Assembly: GCA_012032065.1 (NCBI GenBank)
Contig: JAAURV010000048.1
Coordinates: 1 to 13,382 of the forward strand
Reading direction: 5' to 3'
Source of the DNA: Hyphomicrobiales bacterium
Lineage (GTDB): Bacteria > Pseudomonadota > Alphaproteobacteria > Rhizobiales > Aestuariivirgaceae
Length of the DNA: 13,382 bases
Shown: positions 6,532-13,049 of the stretch, piece by piece
Position numbering within the stretch: the first letter of the stretch is position 1
How the letters are laid out: each line of letters starts with the position of its first letter
Notes under the pieces: model-generated
The model's database searches: none
What the model was told of the DNA's origin: nothing
What the model saw: the letters and a program-made list of their open reading frames with translations, nothing else
Program-made: the position numbers and the translations under genes

Positions 6532-7215
6532 TTAACCCGCCAAGACCCTTTGGGATTCGGCTTCGATCCTGGTTTTGAGATCGGGCGCCAGCTTGAGCCG
6601 CGCCGCGAGCATGGCGAGATACGCCTGCTCGGCGGGATCGTCGGGATCGATGGCGAGGAACGACGCCGCATAGATTTCGACTGCCAATTCCGGCGAGGTA
6701 GCGGCGGCCACGACCTTTTCGATGTCGAGGGGTTTCCGCAATTCGTCCATCACGAAGGCCTTGGCCTCGGTATCAAGATCAAGCTCGTCGAGCTTGCCGA
6801 AAATCCTCTGCTGCTCCGCCGCATCGATGTGGCCGTCGGATTTGGCAGCGGCGATCATGGCGCGAAGCAGGGCGAGGCTCAGGTCATCGCGAGCCTTGGC
6901 ATTCGAGGGAAGGAACACCGTGCCTTGCGGCTCGGGCGTCACATCCTTCATCGGATGTTCGGTTTGAGGCGCGCCGTTCCTGGAAGCCTGCCAGTCATTG
7001 TAGACCTTGTAGGCGAGGCCTGCGAGCGCTGCGGTGCCGCCCAGCTTGATCGCGGTCTTGGCGAGTTTCTTGGTGGATTTGCCGCCCAGCAGAATACCGG
7101 CAAGGCCGCCCGCCGCGGCACCTCCGGCGAGACCTTTGATCAAATCGGGCGAAAGTCCTCCCGGCTTGCCTTTACCGCCGAGGAACTGGTCGAGCAATTT
7201 CTGGGGATCGAACAT
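6532..7215 (-). CDS. DUF533 (YebE-like) protein with TerB-like domain
   Basis: A 227-residue protein. The N-terminal half is glycine- and alanine-rich and membrane-associated (LIKGLAGGAAAGGLAGILLGG, then LGGTAALAGLAYKVYNDWQ). A linker follows, then an all-helical C-terminal domain from about residue 105: LLRAMIAAAKSDGHIDAAEQQRIFGKLDEL. The DGHIDAAEQ segment is the acidic metal-binding-like part of the TerB fold. The ATG at 7215 has GAGG five bases upstream. Function unknown; YebE homologues are inner-membrane proteins linked to envelope stress. It is the first gene of the minus-strand pair with the BrkB-like gene. Confidence 0.88.
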   Translation of the reverse strand: MFDPQKLLDQFLGGKGKPGGLSPDLIKGLAGGAAAGGLAGILLGGKSTKKLAKTAIKLGGTAALAGLAYKVYNDWQASRNGAPQTEHPMKDVTPEPQGTVFLPSNAKARDDLSLALLRAMIAAAKSDGHIDAAEQQRIFGKLDELDLDTEAKAFVMDELRKPLDIEKVVAAATSPELAVEIYAASFLAIDPDDPAEQAYLAMLAARLKLAPDLKTRIEAESQRVLAG

Positions 7216-7229
7216 GCAAACCTCGTCAA

Positions 7230-8162
7230 TTGACTAGCCATCGAAAAGACGGGCATCAGGAGGAGGTGTCGTCCCCGCCTCAAACCCGTCCGAGCTGGAT
7301 AGCAATCGCCCCCGCGCTCTTCGTCGTCATGTGGGCGACGGGCTTTGTGGTTGCAAGGCTTTCGGCGCCGCATGTCGAGCCTTTCACATTCCTGACGCTC
7401 AGGTTTCCCATTGCGGCAGTTTTGTTCGCTGGCGTCGCGCTCGCCATGAAAGCCGCCTGGCCTGATGCGCGGGGGGCGTTTCATGCGGCCGTTGTGGGGG
7501 CGCTTTTGCATGGCGGATATCTCGGAGCCGTCTACTGGGCGGTGGCGAACGGAATGCCGGCGGGCATTTCGGCGCTGATCGTCGGGCTGCAGCCGCTGAT
7601 CACGGCCTTCCTCGCGGCGGCAATGGTGGGCGAGGTAATCACCATCCGCCATTGGATCGGACTTCTGGTCGGCATCCTCGGTGTCGCCATGGTGGTATCG
7701 CCGAAACTTTCGCTTGCCGGACTCGAAGGCATCACGCCGGCAACCGTGGCGGTTACTGTGCTGGGCGCGATTTCGGTGTCGCTCGGCACCGTTTATCAGA
7801 AGCGCTTCGCAACGGCGCTTCACGTGGCGAGCGGCGGGGTGTGGCAATATGTGGGGGCCAGCATCGTCGTCGGGATAGGTGCGCTGGCGACCGAAGACTT
7901 CCGCTTCGATGGCAGCGCCAACGCGTGGATAGCGCTTGCCTGGTCAGTGATCGTATTGTCGCTTGGCGCCGTCTCGCTTCTGATGCTGCTCATCAGGCAT
8001 GGCGATGTGGCGAAGGTTTCGAGCCTGATCTTCCTCGTGCCGGCGGCTGCGGCGGCGATGACCTTCGTACTGTTCGGCGAAACGCTGACGCTAATGCAAA
8101 TTGCGGGAATGGCGGTGTGCGCAGCGGCTGTGCTGGTGGTGACGCGGGGCAGGAATTACTGA
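7230..8162 (+). CDS. EamA-type (DMT superfamily) transporter
   Basis: Inner-membrane exporter of the drug/metabolite transporter superfamily. It has about ten transmembrane helices in two EamA repeats (about residues 25-155 and 170-305). Recognisable stretches are PALFVVMWATGFVVARL, FLTLRFPIAAVLF, LIVGLQPLITAFLAAAMVGE in repeat one, and LIFLVPAAAAAMTFVLFGETLT in repeat two. The substrate cannot be predicted. The start is uncertain. TTG at 7230 opens the longest frame, while GTG at 7266 follows AGGAGGAG very closely and would give a 298-residue protein still holding every helix. It is divergent from the DUF533 gene and ends 14 bases before the stop of the convergent HxlR gene. Confidence 0.9.
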   Translation: MTSHRKDGHQEEVSSPPQTRPSWIAIAPALFVVMWATGFVVARLSAPHVEPFTFLTLRFPIAAVLFAGVALAMKAAWPDARGAFHAAVVGALLHGGYLGAVYWAVANGMPAGISALIVGLQPLITAFLAAAMVGEVITIRHWIGLLVGILGVAMVVSPKLSLAGLEGITPATVAVTVLGAISVSLGTVYQKRFATALHVASGGVWQYVGASIVVGIGALATEDFRFDGSANAWIALAWSVIVLSLGAVSLLMLLIRHGDVAKVSSLIFLVPAAAAAMTFVLFGETLTLMQIAGMAVCAAAVLVVTRGRNY

Positions 8163-8176
8163 TCGCTCCATCGGTT

Positions 8177-8710
8177 TTATGCCGGCGGCGACAGAGTTTG
8201 TTCACCCTCCTCTTCGTTCCGCATCCTCGCCACCGCCTCCTCGTAAGCGTGCTGGAGTTCTTCCAGAATGCTAGGCCCTTTGTGCTCCGCGCCCAGATGA
8301 ATGTTGCGGAGTTCGGACATGAAGCACTCCCACATGATCGGGCCGCCGTGTTCCAGGAGCTCGGAACGGGCCGAGAGTTCTTCGGTTGCCGGCATCCAGT
8401 TGCGGCCCCAGGCGCCGAGTTGGGCGAAGACGGGCACGAGGGCGATCGATTTTTCGGTGAGGCTGTAGATCGCTTTCTGTCTGTGCGTGGGATCATCGGC
8501 CCTGGAGATCATGCCGTCGTCCATCAGACGCTTCAGACGGTCAGCAAGAATGTTGGAAGCAATGCCTTCGAGCGACTGGGTGAGGACTTCGCGGAAGTGC
8601 CGCCGGTTGCCGAACATCATGTCGCGGAGCACGATGAGGCTCCATTTATCGCCAAACACCTCCACCGCCAGATTTATTGGACAACCGGATCGGTGAGGTG
8701 AATCAGTCAT
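8177..8710 (-). CDS. HxlR-family winged-helix transcriptional regulator
   Basis: A 177-residue DNA-binding protein. The HxlR hallmark runs from C10: CPINLAVEVFGDKWSLIVLR, then MMFGNRRHFREVL, EGIASNILADRLKRLMDDGMI and YSLTEKSIALVPVFAQLGAW. It is longer than the usual 110-130 residues. The tail of about 65 residues (ATEELSARSELLEHGG to the end) is helical and acidic near its C-terminus (RNEEEGEQ). The conserved C10 is the residue used for redox or aldehyde sensing in some relatives; this is not shown here. The target may be its own promoter, because an 8-bp inverted repeat covers the -10, and possibly the convergent EamA exporter. Confidence 0.92.
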   Translation of the reverse strand: MTDSPHRSGCPINLAVEVFGDKWSLIVLRDMMFGNRRHFREVLTQSLEGIASNILADRLKRLMDDGMISRADDPTHRQKAIYSLTEKSIALVPVFAQLGAWGRNWMPATEELSARSELLEHGGPIMWECFMSELRNIHLGAEHKGPSILEELQHAYEEAVARMRNEEEGEQTLSPPA

Positions 8711-8726
8711 TTAGGGCTGTTCCCGA

Positions 8727-8765
8727 ATCTGATTGCAGTATGGAATCAGATGGAGCGCCATGCAA
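8727..8765 (-). promoter_or_regulatory. HxlR promoter with inverted-repeat operator
   Basis: Reading the minus strand, TTGCAT (8760-8765) and CATACT (8737-8742) are separated by exactly 17 bases and make a good sigma70-type promoter about 26 bases before the HxlR ATG. A perfect 8-bp inverted repeat, ATCTGATT (8727-8734) and AATCAGAT (8744-8751) with nine bases between, brackets the -10 hexamer. A further AATCAG lies at 8701-8706 inside the gene start. This geometry fits binding by a dimeric winged-helix repressor and suggests autoregulation. Confidence 0.6.
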
Positions 8766-8823
8766 CTGGTTTTGAACTGGAATCGGTTTCCCGCCCCGCA
8801 ATCCCGGTGGCGATGACAATTTT

Positions 8824-9231
8824 TCAGATGACGGGTTGCTCGCCCTTCCGCACCTTGTCCAGCGCTTCGCGGGCGCGGTCGTAGTGTTCGGGTTTCATAT
8901 GTGTGCGGATCAAATTGATGGCGGTGAAGAGCACGGCCATGTCGTCGGTGAAGCCTAGCCCTAGAATGAAATCCGGCACCGCATCGATGGGGAACACGAA
9001 GTAGGCGAGTGCGGCGAGCAGGAGGCCTTTCACCTTGAGCGGCGTCTGCTTGTCGAAGGCGCAGAAATAGGCGGCGACCAGCGTTTCGGCGAAGGGAACG
9101 CTGGCAAGCGCCTTGGCGAGCTTGGGCCAGAAGCCTTGCTTCACCGTCTCTTCATTACGGGTGACAACCATCGGCACATCAACCCCCGTTGCCTTGGAAC
9201 TGCCGGGAGATGTGGGATCGCTGCCGTTCAT
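8824..9231 (-). CDS. DUF1232 (YkvA-family) membrane protein
   Basis: A 135-residue protein with the DUF1232 signature at 66-103: KVKGLLLAALAYFVFPIDAV, then PDFILGLGFTDDMAVLF. The conserved P-I-D-x-x-P-D-F (81-88) and the DD pair (96-97) are present. One or two hydrophobic helices suggest inner-membrane attachment. Function is unknown. The start lacks a clear ribosome-binding site; an internal ATG gives MVVTRNEETVK as an alternative. It lies 55 bases downstream of the HIG1-type gene on the same strand and is probably co-transcribed with it. Confidence 0.88.
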   Translation of the reverse strand: MNGSDPTSPGSSKATGVDVPMVVTRNEETVKQGFWPKLAKALASVPFAETLVAAYFCAFDKQTPLKVKGLLLAALAYFVFPIDAVPDFILGLGFTDDMAVLFTAINLIRTHMKPEHYDRAREALDKVRKGEQPVI

Positions 9232-9286
9232 TTCAAGGGCCGGAGTTCAATCGGATTTCAATTAGGCATTCGGCAGCTCGGCGCAT

Positions 9287-9472
9287 CTATCTGCTCGCGA
9301 ACCAGAGCGCCGCCATCATGATGACGATGGCCACGAATTGCAGGACGACGCGCCAGCGCATGAGTGTCTGCGAACGGTTGGCGGAGCCGCCGCGCAGCAT
9401 GTTCCACAGGCCCATGAGCAGCACCAGAGCAACGGCGCCGACGGCGATGGGCACGAGATAATCGAAAATCAT
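9287..9472 (-). CDS. HIG1-type twin-transmembrane protein
   Basis: A 61-residue protein with two transmembrane helices (about 5-24 and 43-60) joined by a positively charged loop, RGGSANRSQTLMRWRVVLQ. This matches the small bacterial HIG1/hypoxia-induced family, often called twin transmembrane protein. Mitochondrial relatives associate with respiratory supercomplexes; that role is not shown here. The same frame runs upstream without a stop into the nuclease gene, which would make a 349-residue chimera, but the family start is MIFDYLVPIA at 9472. The ATG overlaps the stop of an SDR 3' remnant (ATGA), which suggests it originally followed an SDR gene in a coupled operon. Confidence 0.82.
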   Translation of the reverse strand: MIFDYLVPIAVGAVALVLLMGLWNMLRGGSANRSQTLMRWRVVLQFVAIVIMMAALWFASR

Positions 9473-9547
9473 TGATCGGATGCCTTGTCGAGTAGCGGGT
9501 CGAGGAGTGAGACGGGCAGGAAACGCCGCGCGGCGGCCATCATATAG
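9469..9547 (-). pseudogene. Remnant 3' end of an SDR gene
   Basis: This stretch encodes YMMAAARRFLPVSLLDPLL, then DKASDQ and a TGA stop. It is nearly the same as the last 25 residues of the intact SDR gene about 0.9 kb away (three residue differences). It has no start and no upstream part: similarity ends abruptly at 9547. The TGA overlaps the HIG1 ATG. It is best read as the original C-terminal end of an SDR gene that preceded the HIG1 gene. Confidence 0.75.
9471..9547. repeat. 77-bp direct repeat, copy 1
   Basis: Copy 1 of a direct repeat whose other copy is at 10385-10461. Aligned base by base, 70 of 77 positions match with no gaps. Matches stop at the first base of the SDR stop codon on one side and at CATATAG on the other. 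The repeats flank the nuclease gene. Confidence 0.9.
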
Positions 9548-9563
9548 CAGACCCATTCTTTCA

Positions 9564-10336
9564 CTAGCGCCAAAAACTAGAAACGCCGTCCGGCTCCGGC
9601 ATTGCCCGCTTTGCGCTTCTCCACCGCCAAGCGGAACCGGGTTCAGCGTATTCCACAAGCCGACCTTCTCGGACCTTGCCCAGCGCTGAAGCCGGTACAA
9701 TTTCGCTTGCCTGGATTCTGGCAGGTGATCGAAATATTTGTTCATGACCCAGGCGTGCCCGAGCAACAGCATCCGCTCGTTCACATTCATCCATTCCGTG
9801 CCGTACTTTATCCTCACATAGAGAGTCGCAAGCGTCCGCCCATGGCCGTCGTAGCCGTGCTCCTCCAGCGCGACGGTTTTCCCACCAATGAGTTTGATCA
9901 ATCCCGCACAGGCTATGTCGCCCCACGGCTGGTCGTCCTCTGGGCAGTCTATCGAGTCCAGCCGGATGGTGATCTGTCTTTGTCCAACGGCAACAAAGAC
10001 CGTATCGCCGTCTTTAATGTAGAGAACCTTGGCGACGGGAAACGTACTCAACTGCCGCAAGACCTCCGCCTCCTCTAGAGCGGGGCGTTTGACGCCTGGC
10101 TCGAAAGGGGGAGCTTCGGCTATCTCCCGCTTCGGCGGCGCTTCATATTTTGCCGCGATCCAAAAGCCGATCTTAGCAATCTCAGGAACAAGCCCATGGG
10201 TCATCCCTAGCCCATTCGGAGACACTCGATCCGCTTGCTTCTTTTCAGATTGGCGCAGAACTGTTGCCCTCACTATCCCGGCTTGCGCTTGGTGGGAAGG
10301 CCTGGCGCGGGTGTAACCGTGCATTTCTCGCTTCAC
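9564..10336 (-). CDS. SNase-like (thermonuclease) nuclease, frameshifted near C-terminus
   Basis: Staphylococcal-nuclease-like domain at about residues 99-236 from the upstream start. Active-site elements are all visible: DGDT (109-112), RLDSIDCPE with R125, D130 and E133, and GRTLATLYV with R167. EKVGLWNTLNPVP closes the domain. There the frame breaks (about 9630). The next frame gives WRWRSAKRAMPEPDGVSSFWR and a TAG at 9564-9566, exactly the W-R-W ending expected of the family, so one base seems missing. Without that base the frame runs on through the SDR remnant into the HIG1 gene. The start is uncertain: GTG 10336, ATG 10324 or ATG 10204, none with a good ribosome-binding site. No clear signal peptide is seen. 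The gene fills the space between the two direct repeats and looks like a captured cassette. Confidence 0.78.
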
Positions 10337-10382
10337 TTGGTTAAGGCGCTGATGGCAATGGGAATCACAAAGTCAAAAGTGC

Positions 10383-11210
10383 CTATTGATCGGATGCCTT
10401 GTCGAGAAGCGGGTCGAGGAGAAATAAGGGCAGGATACGCCGTGCGGCGGCCATCATATAGGTAGGCGTGGTCACAAAGTAGCGGGCTTTCGGGCGCGGC
10501 GACTCGAGTGCCTTGACCAGCTTTGCCAGCACCGCATCAGCGGGCAGCTTGAAACGGTTGCTGCCGCCGCGGCCCAGCCTGGCGCGCTGGTTGGCGTAGG
10601 CTTCCTTGTAGTGGGAGCGTTCGGCATCGATGTTGCGGTTGAAGGCTTCGAGGGCGCGTTCGGTGAAGCGGCTGGCGATGGGGCCGGGCTCGATCAGGAT
10701 CACGTGGATGCCGGTGCCCTTGAGTTCGAGGCGCATCGTGTCGGAGAGGGCTTCGATGGCGAATTTGGACGCGTTGTAAGCGCCGCGCCATTTCATCGCG
10801 ACCAATCCAAGCACGGAAGAGTTCTGTACAATGCGGCCTCCGCCATTGAGGCGCATGAGGGGCAGGCAGGCTCTCGTCAATTGATGCCAGCCGAAGACGT
10901 TGGCGGCGAATTGGGCTTCGAGAACTTCGCGGGACAGGTCTTCCACAGCACCGGGCTGACCATAGGCGCCATTGTTGAAGAGGGCACCGAGCTTGCCGTC
11001 GGCGCGCTTGGCGACTTCGGCCACGCAGGCGTCCACCGACGCGGGCTCGGCATAATCGAGATAGAAGGTTTCGAGCCCCTGCGCTCCGAGGCGGCCGATA
11101 TCCGCAGGCTTTCGCGCCGTGGCGAAGACCCGCCACCCCCGGGCTTTCAGCCCCAGGGCGCAGGTCTCGCCGATGCCGGAGGAGCATCCGGTAATGAGAA
11201 TCGATTTCAT
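10383..11210 (-). CDS. Short-chain dehydrogenase/reductase (SDR)
   Basis: Classical NAD(P)-dependent SDR oxidoreductase, 275 residues, cytosolic. It has the cofactor loop TGCSSGIG (7-14), LDYAEP, NNGAYG (79-84), the catalytic serine in NSSVLG (130-135) and the catalytic YNASK (145-149). EPGPIAS follows. The long C-terminal part (from about 190) resembles the subfamily acting on lipids, retinoids or steroids; the substrate is not predictable. The arginine after the glycine-rich loop (TARK) hints at NADPH. The last 25 codons lie in the 77-bp direct repeat. The gene is divergent from the methyltransferase gene, 49 bases away. It probably once led directly into the HIG1-type gene. Confidence 0.93.
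   Translation of the reverse strand: MKSILITGCSSGIGETCALGLKARGWRVFATARKPADIGRLGAQGLETFYLDYAEPASVDACVAEVAKRADGKLGALFNNGAYGQPGAVEDLSREVLEAQFAANVFGWHQLTRACLPLMRLNGGGRIVQNSSVLGLVAMKWRGAYNASKFAIEALSDTMRLELKGTGIHVILIEPGPIASRFTERALEAFNRNIDAERSHYKEAYANQRARLGRGGSNRFKLPADAVLAKLVKALESPRPKARYFVTTPTYMMAAARRILPLFLLDPLLDKASDQ
10385..10461. repeat. 77-bp direct repeat, copy 2 (SDR 3' end)
   Basis: Copy 2 of the direct repeat at 9471-9547 (70 of 77 identical), forming the 3' end of the intact SDR gene. The repeat unit spacing is 914 bp. Most of the seven differences leave the protein alike (RRILPLFLLDP here, RRFLPVSLLDP in copy 1), so both copies have been under coding selection. Confidence 0.9.
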
Positions 11211-11259
11211 CAGGGATCACGCTGTTGCCAATCGGGAGCTTTTGTAGCGATATATTCCG

Positions 11260-12060
11260 ATGAAATCGATGAAGCTCTACGACCGCGTCCACCGCATCCA
11301 CAACGAACTTGCGGCGCGCGGCATAAAACCGGACGCGCCGCTGACAGTGGCGCAGCTCACGCCATTCGACCAGTACAACTATTTCGGCCCGGCGGCGGTG
11401 GACGAGGCGATCGAAGTTCTCGATATCAAGCCGGGAATGCGGGTGCTCGACATCGGTTCAGGCATCGGCGGGCCTGCGCGCTACATCGCGGAGAAGACCG
11501 GCGCGCATGTGACCGCGCTCGAATTGCAGAGCGATCTGAGCGAACTCGCCGGCGATCTCACGCGGCGGTGTGGGCTCTCGCACCTCGTCGAGCATCGCAC
11601 CGGGAATGTTCTCGATGGCATCGACGGGGAGTACGATGCGGTTTTGTCGATGCTCTGCTTTCTGCATATTCCGGATCGGTCGCGGCTCTTCGAAATTTGC
11701 AGGAACGCGATGACACCTGGCGCTGTTCTCTACATCGAGGACTACGGCCGCCATCGCGAGGCGACGGCGGAGGAAGCGATGGCGCTCGCGGCCAAGGTGC
11801 AGTGCCCATTCGTGCCGTCGATCGACGAATACCGGCATCACCTGGCCGATGCTGGGTTTGGGCATGTGGAACTGGACGATGTGACGCAGCAGTGGACAGC
11901 CTTTACCGCCACGCGTCTTGCTGCCTATCGCGACAACCGGGGGCGCAACATCGCGGTACACGGAGTCGATGTGGTGAATGGGCTCGACGATTTTTATGCC
12001 ACGGTAGAGGGCCTGTTCTCGGGCGGCCTGATCGCGGGGCTTCGGATCACGGCGTCCTGA
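11260..12060 (+). CDS. Class I SAM-dependent methyltransferase
   Basis: A 266-residue methyltransferase. Motif I is VLDIGSGIGGPARYIA (62-77), with the acidic residue E88 in VTALELQ contacting the ribose. The later motifs EYDAVLSMLCFLHIPD and MTPGAVLYIEDYG are typical of small-molecule methylases of the sarcosine/phosphoethanolamine/ubiquinone type. The N-terminal LTPFDQYNYFGPAAVDEAI is conserved in glycine- and amine-type N-methyltransferase relatives. The substrate is unproven. ATG at 11260 or 11269 are both possible; no strong ribosome-binding site is seen. Its 3' end overlaps the convergent GH114-like gene by 14 bases. Confidence 0.9.
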   Translation: MKSMKLYDRVHRIHNELAARGIKPDAPLTVAQLTPFDQYNYFGPAAVDEAIEVLDIKPGMRVLDIGSGIGGPARYIAEKTGAHVTALELQSDLSELAGDLTRRCGLSHLVEHRTGNVLDGIDGEYDAVLSMLCFLHIPDRSRLFEICRNAMTPGAVLYIEDYGRHREATAEEAMALAAKVQCPFVPSIDEYRHHLADAGFGHVELDDVTQQWTAFTATRLAAYRDNRGRNIAVHGVDVVNGLDDFYATVEGLFSGGLIAGLRITAS

Positions 12061-13048
12061 GTTCCGGCGGCGGTGTCTCCGTCATGTGGTCGAGGCTGAC
12101 GCGAGTGACCAGCGGCACGAGGCCCGCGGCTTGCGCTTCCTTGTAGACGCGCGCGGCGTTTTTCTTCGAGACGCAATAGTCGATGGTGAAGACGGGGATG
12201 CCGCGGTCGAGATAGCGGAGGTAGCTCGCGATTTTCCGCGCGGTGGTTTCGTCGCCCGAGGGTTTGAGATCGCCGGCGCGCTTCGAATTCCACGACGCAT
12301 TGGCGCTGCCGCGATGCCAGGTGTCCTCGACGCCCAGACCGTCGATGATGGCGGCGTAGAATTCGGGATCGGAGTCAATCAGATCGGCGGCATTCTGCGG
12401 CACCACCAGGAAATCCGGATTCACTTTCTGACCTTCCGTGCGAATGGCTTTGATAAGACTCATCATTTCGCGCGCGGGGTCGAGGCCCGCCTTCGCTGCT
12501 GCGCGCCTGACTGATTGTTCTTCGCAAGCAGCGACCCAATCCATGTAGACGCCATCGAAGCCGCGTTTTGCGAGGCGCGAGATCAAGCCGTTCTCGCCGA
12601 GCCAGATCGATTTCCACTCGGGATGCCAGTAGGCGACGCCGTAGTCTCCCGCCCAGCCATCGGGATCGGGCGCGAGCAGAAATTCCGGGAAACCTGGCTT
12701 GCCGGAAGTTGGCGGCTTCCAATCTCTTGCCCAATAACTGCGGAAGTCTTCCGCTTGGCCGATGTCGATGTAAGCGAGGAGAAGACGCTTGTTGCCGTCC
12801 GGCTTTGTGCGCAGCGCCTTTACGAGACCGGCAGCATCGTAAGCGCCGTCCTTGAAATCGAGTCCCGGCTCGATGACGAAGAGATCGTAATTCGAGGCCG
12901 CGGCTTGCTCGATCAGCGCCGGTTCTTCGAGGCGCTGCAGGAGATACATCCATGTCTTGACGCTCCTGAGCGGGTTCCCCGCGGCGAATGCAGGCGAGAA
13001 AGAGGGCAGCACCGCCAGACCAGCAAGCACATGGCGGCGCGTCGGCAT
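12047..13048 (-). CDS. Secreted GH114-like (endo-alpha-1,4-polygalactosaminidase type) protein
   Basis: A 333-residue exported protein. The N-terminus MPTRRHVLAGLAVLPSFSPA has a twin arginine and a hydrophobic stretch ending AFA-AG, so Tat export is likely. The mature part fits the TM1410/MJ1477-type TIM barrel of family GH114: YDLFVIEPGLD (54-64), LLAYIDIGQAEDFRSYW (90-106), the aspartate-bearing strand GFDGVYMDWVAACEE (163-177), VVPQNA and IDGLGVEDTW. Substrate specificity is a family-based guess. The start is one base after the stop of the upstream acyl-CoA dehydrogenase gene, with GGAAGGAAG before it, so it is translationally coupled. Confidence 0.87.
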   Translation of the reverse strand: MPTRRHVLAGLAVLPSFSPAFAAGNPLRSVKTWMYLLQRLEEPALIEQAAASNYDLFVIEPGLDFKDGAYDAAGLVKALRTKPDGNKRLLLAYIDIGQAEDFRSYWARDWKPPTSGKPGFPEFLLAPDPDGWAGDYGVAYWHPEWKSIWLGENGLISRLAKRGFDGVYMDWVAACEEQSVRRAAAKAGLDPAREMMSLIKAIRTEGQKVNPDFLVVPQNAADLIDSDPEFYAAIIDGLGVEDTWHRGSANASWNSKRAGDLKPSGDETTARKIASYLRYLDRGIPVFTIDYCVSKKNAARVYKEAQAAGLVPLVTRVSLDHMTETPPPELRTP

Positions 13049-13049
13049 A

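Noticed and set aside
9287..10336. A 349-residue nuclease-HIG1 fusion protein
   Set aside because: The join runs out of frame through an SDR remnant, the nuclease's own family ending and stop are found one frame over at 9564, and the HIG1 family start is at 9472. It is more likely two genes plus one indel.
11225..11259. TTGCCA with TATATT as a methyltransferase promoter
   Set aside because: The spacing to TATATT is about 20 bases and the nearer options match poorly; not strong enough to list.
10611..12146. A 511-residue plus-strand frame across the SDR and methyltransferase genes
   Set aside because: It is antisense to the SDR catalytic core and out of frame with the methyltransferase motifs; no recognisable domain.
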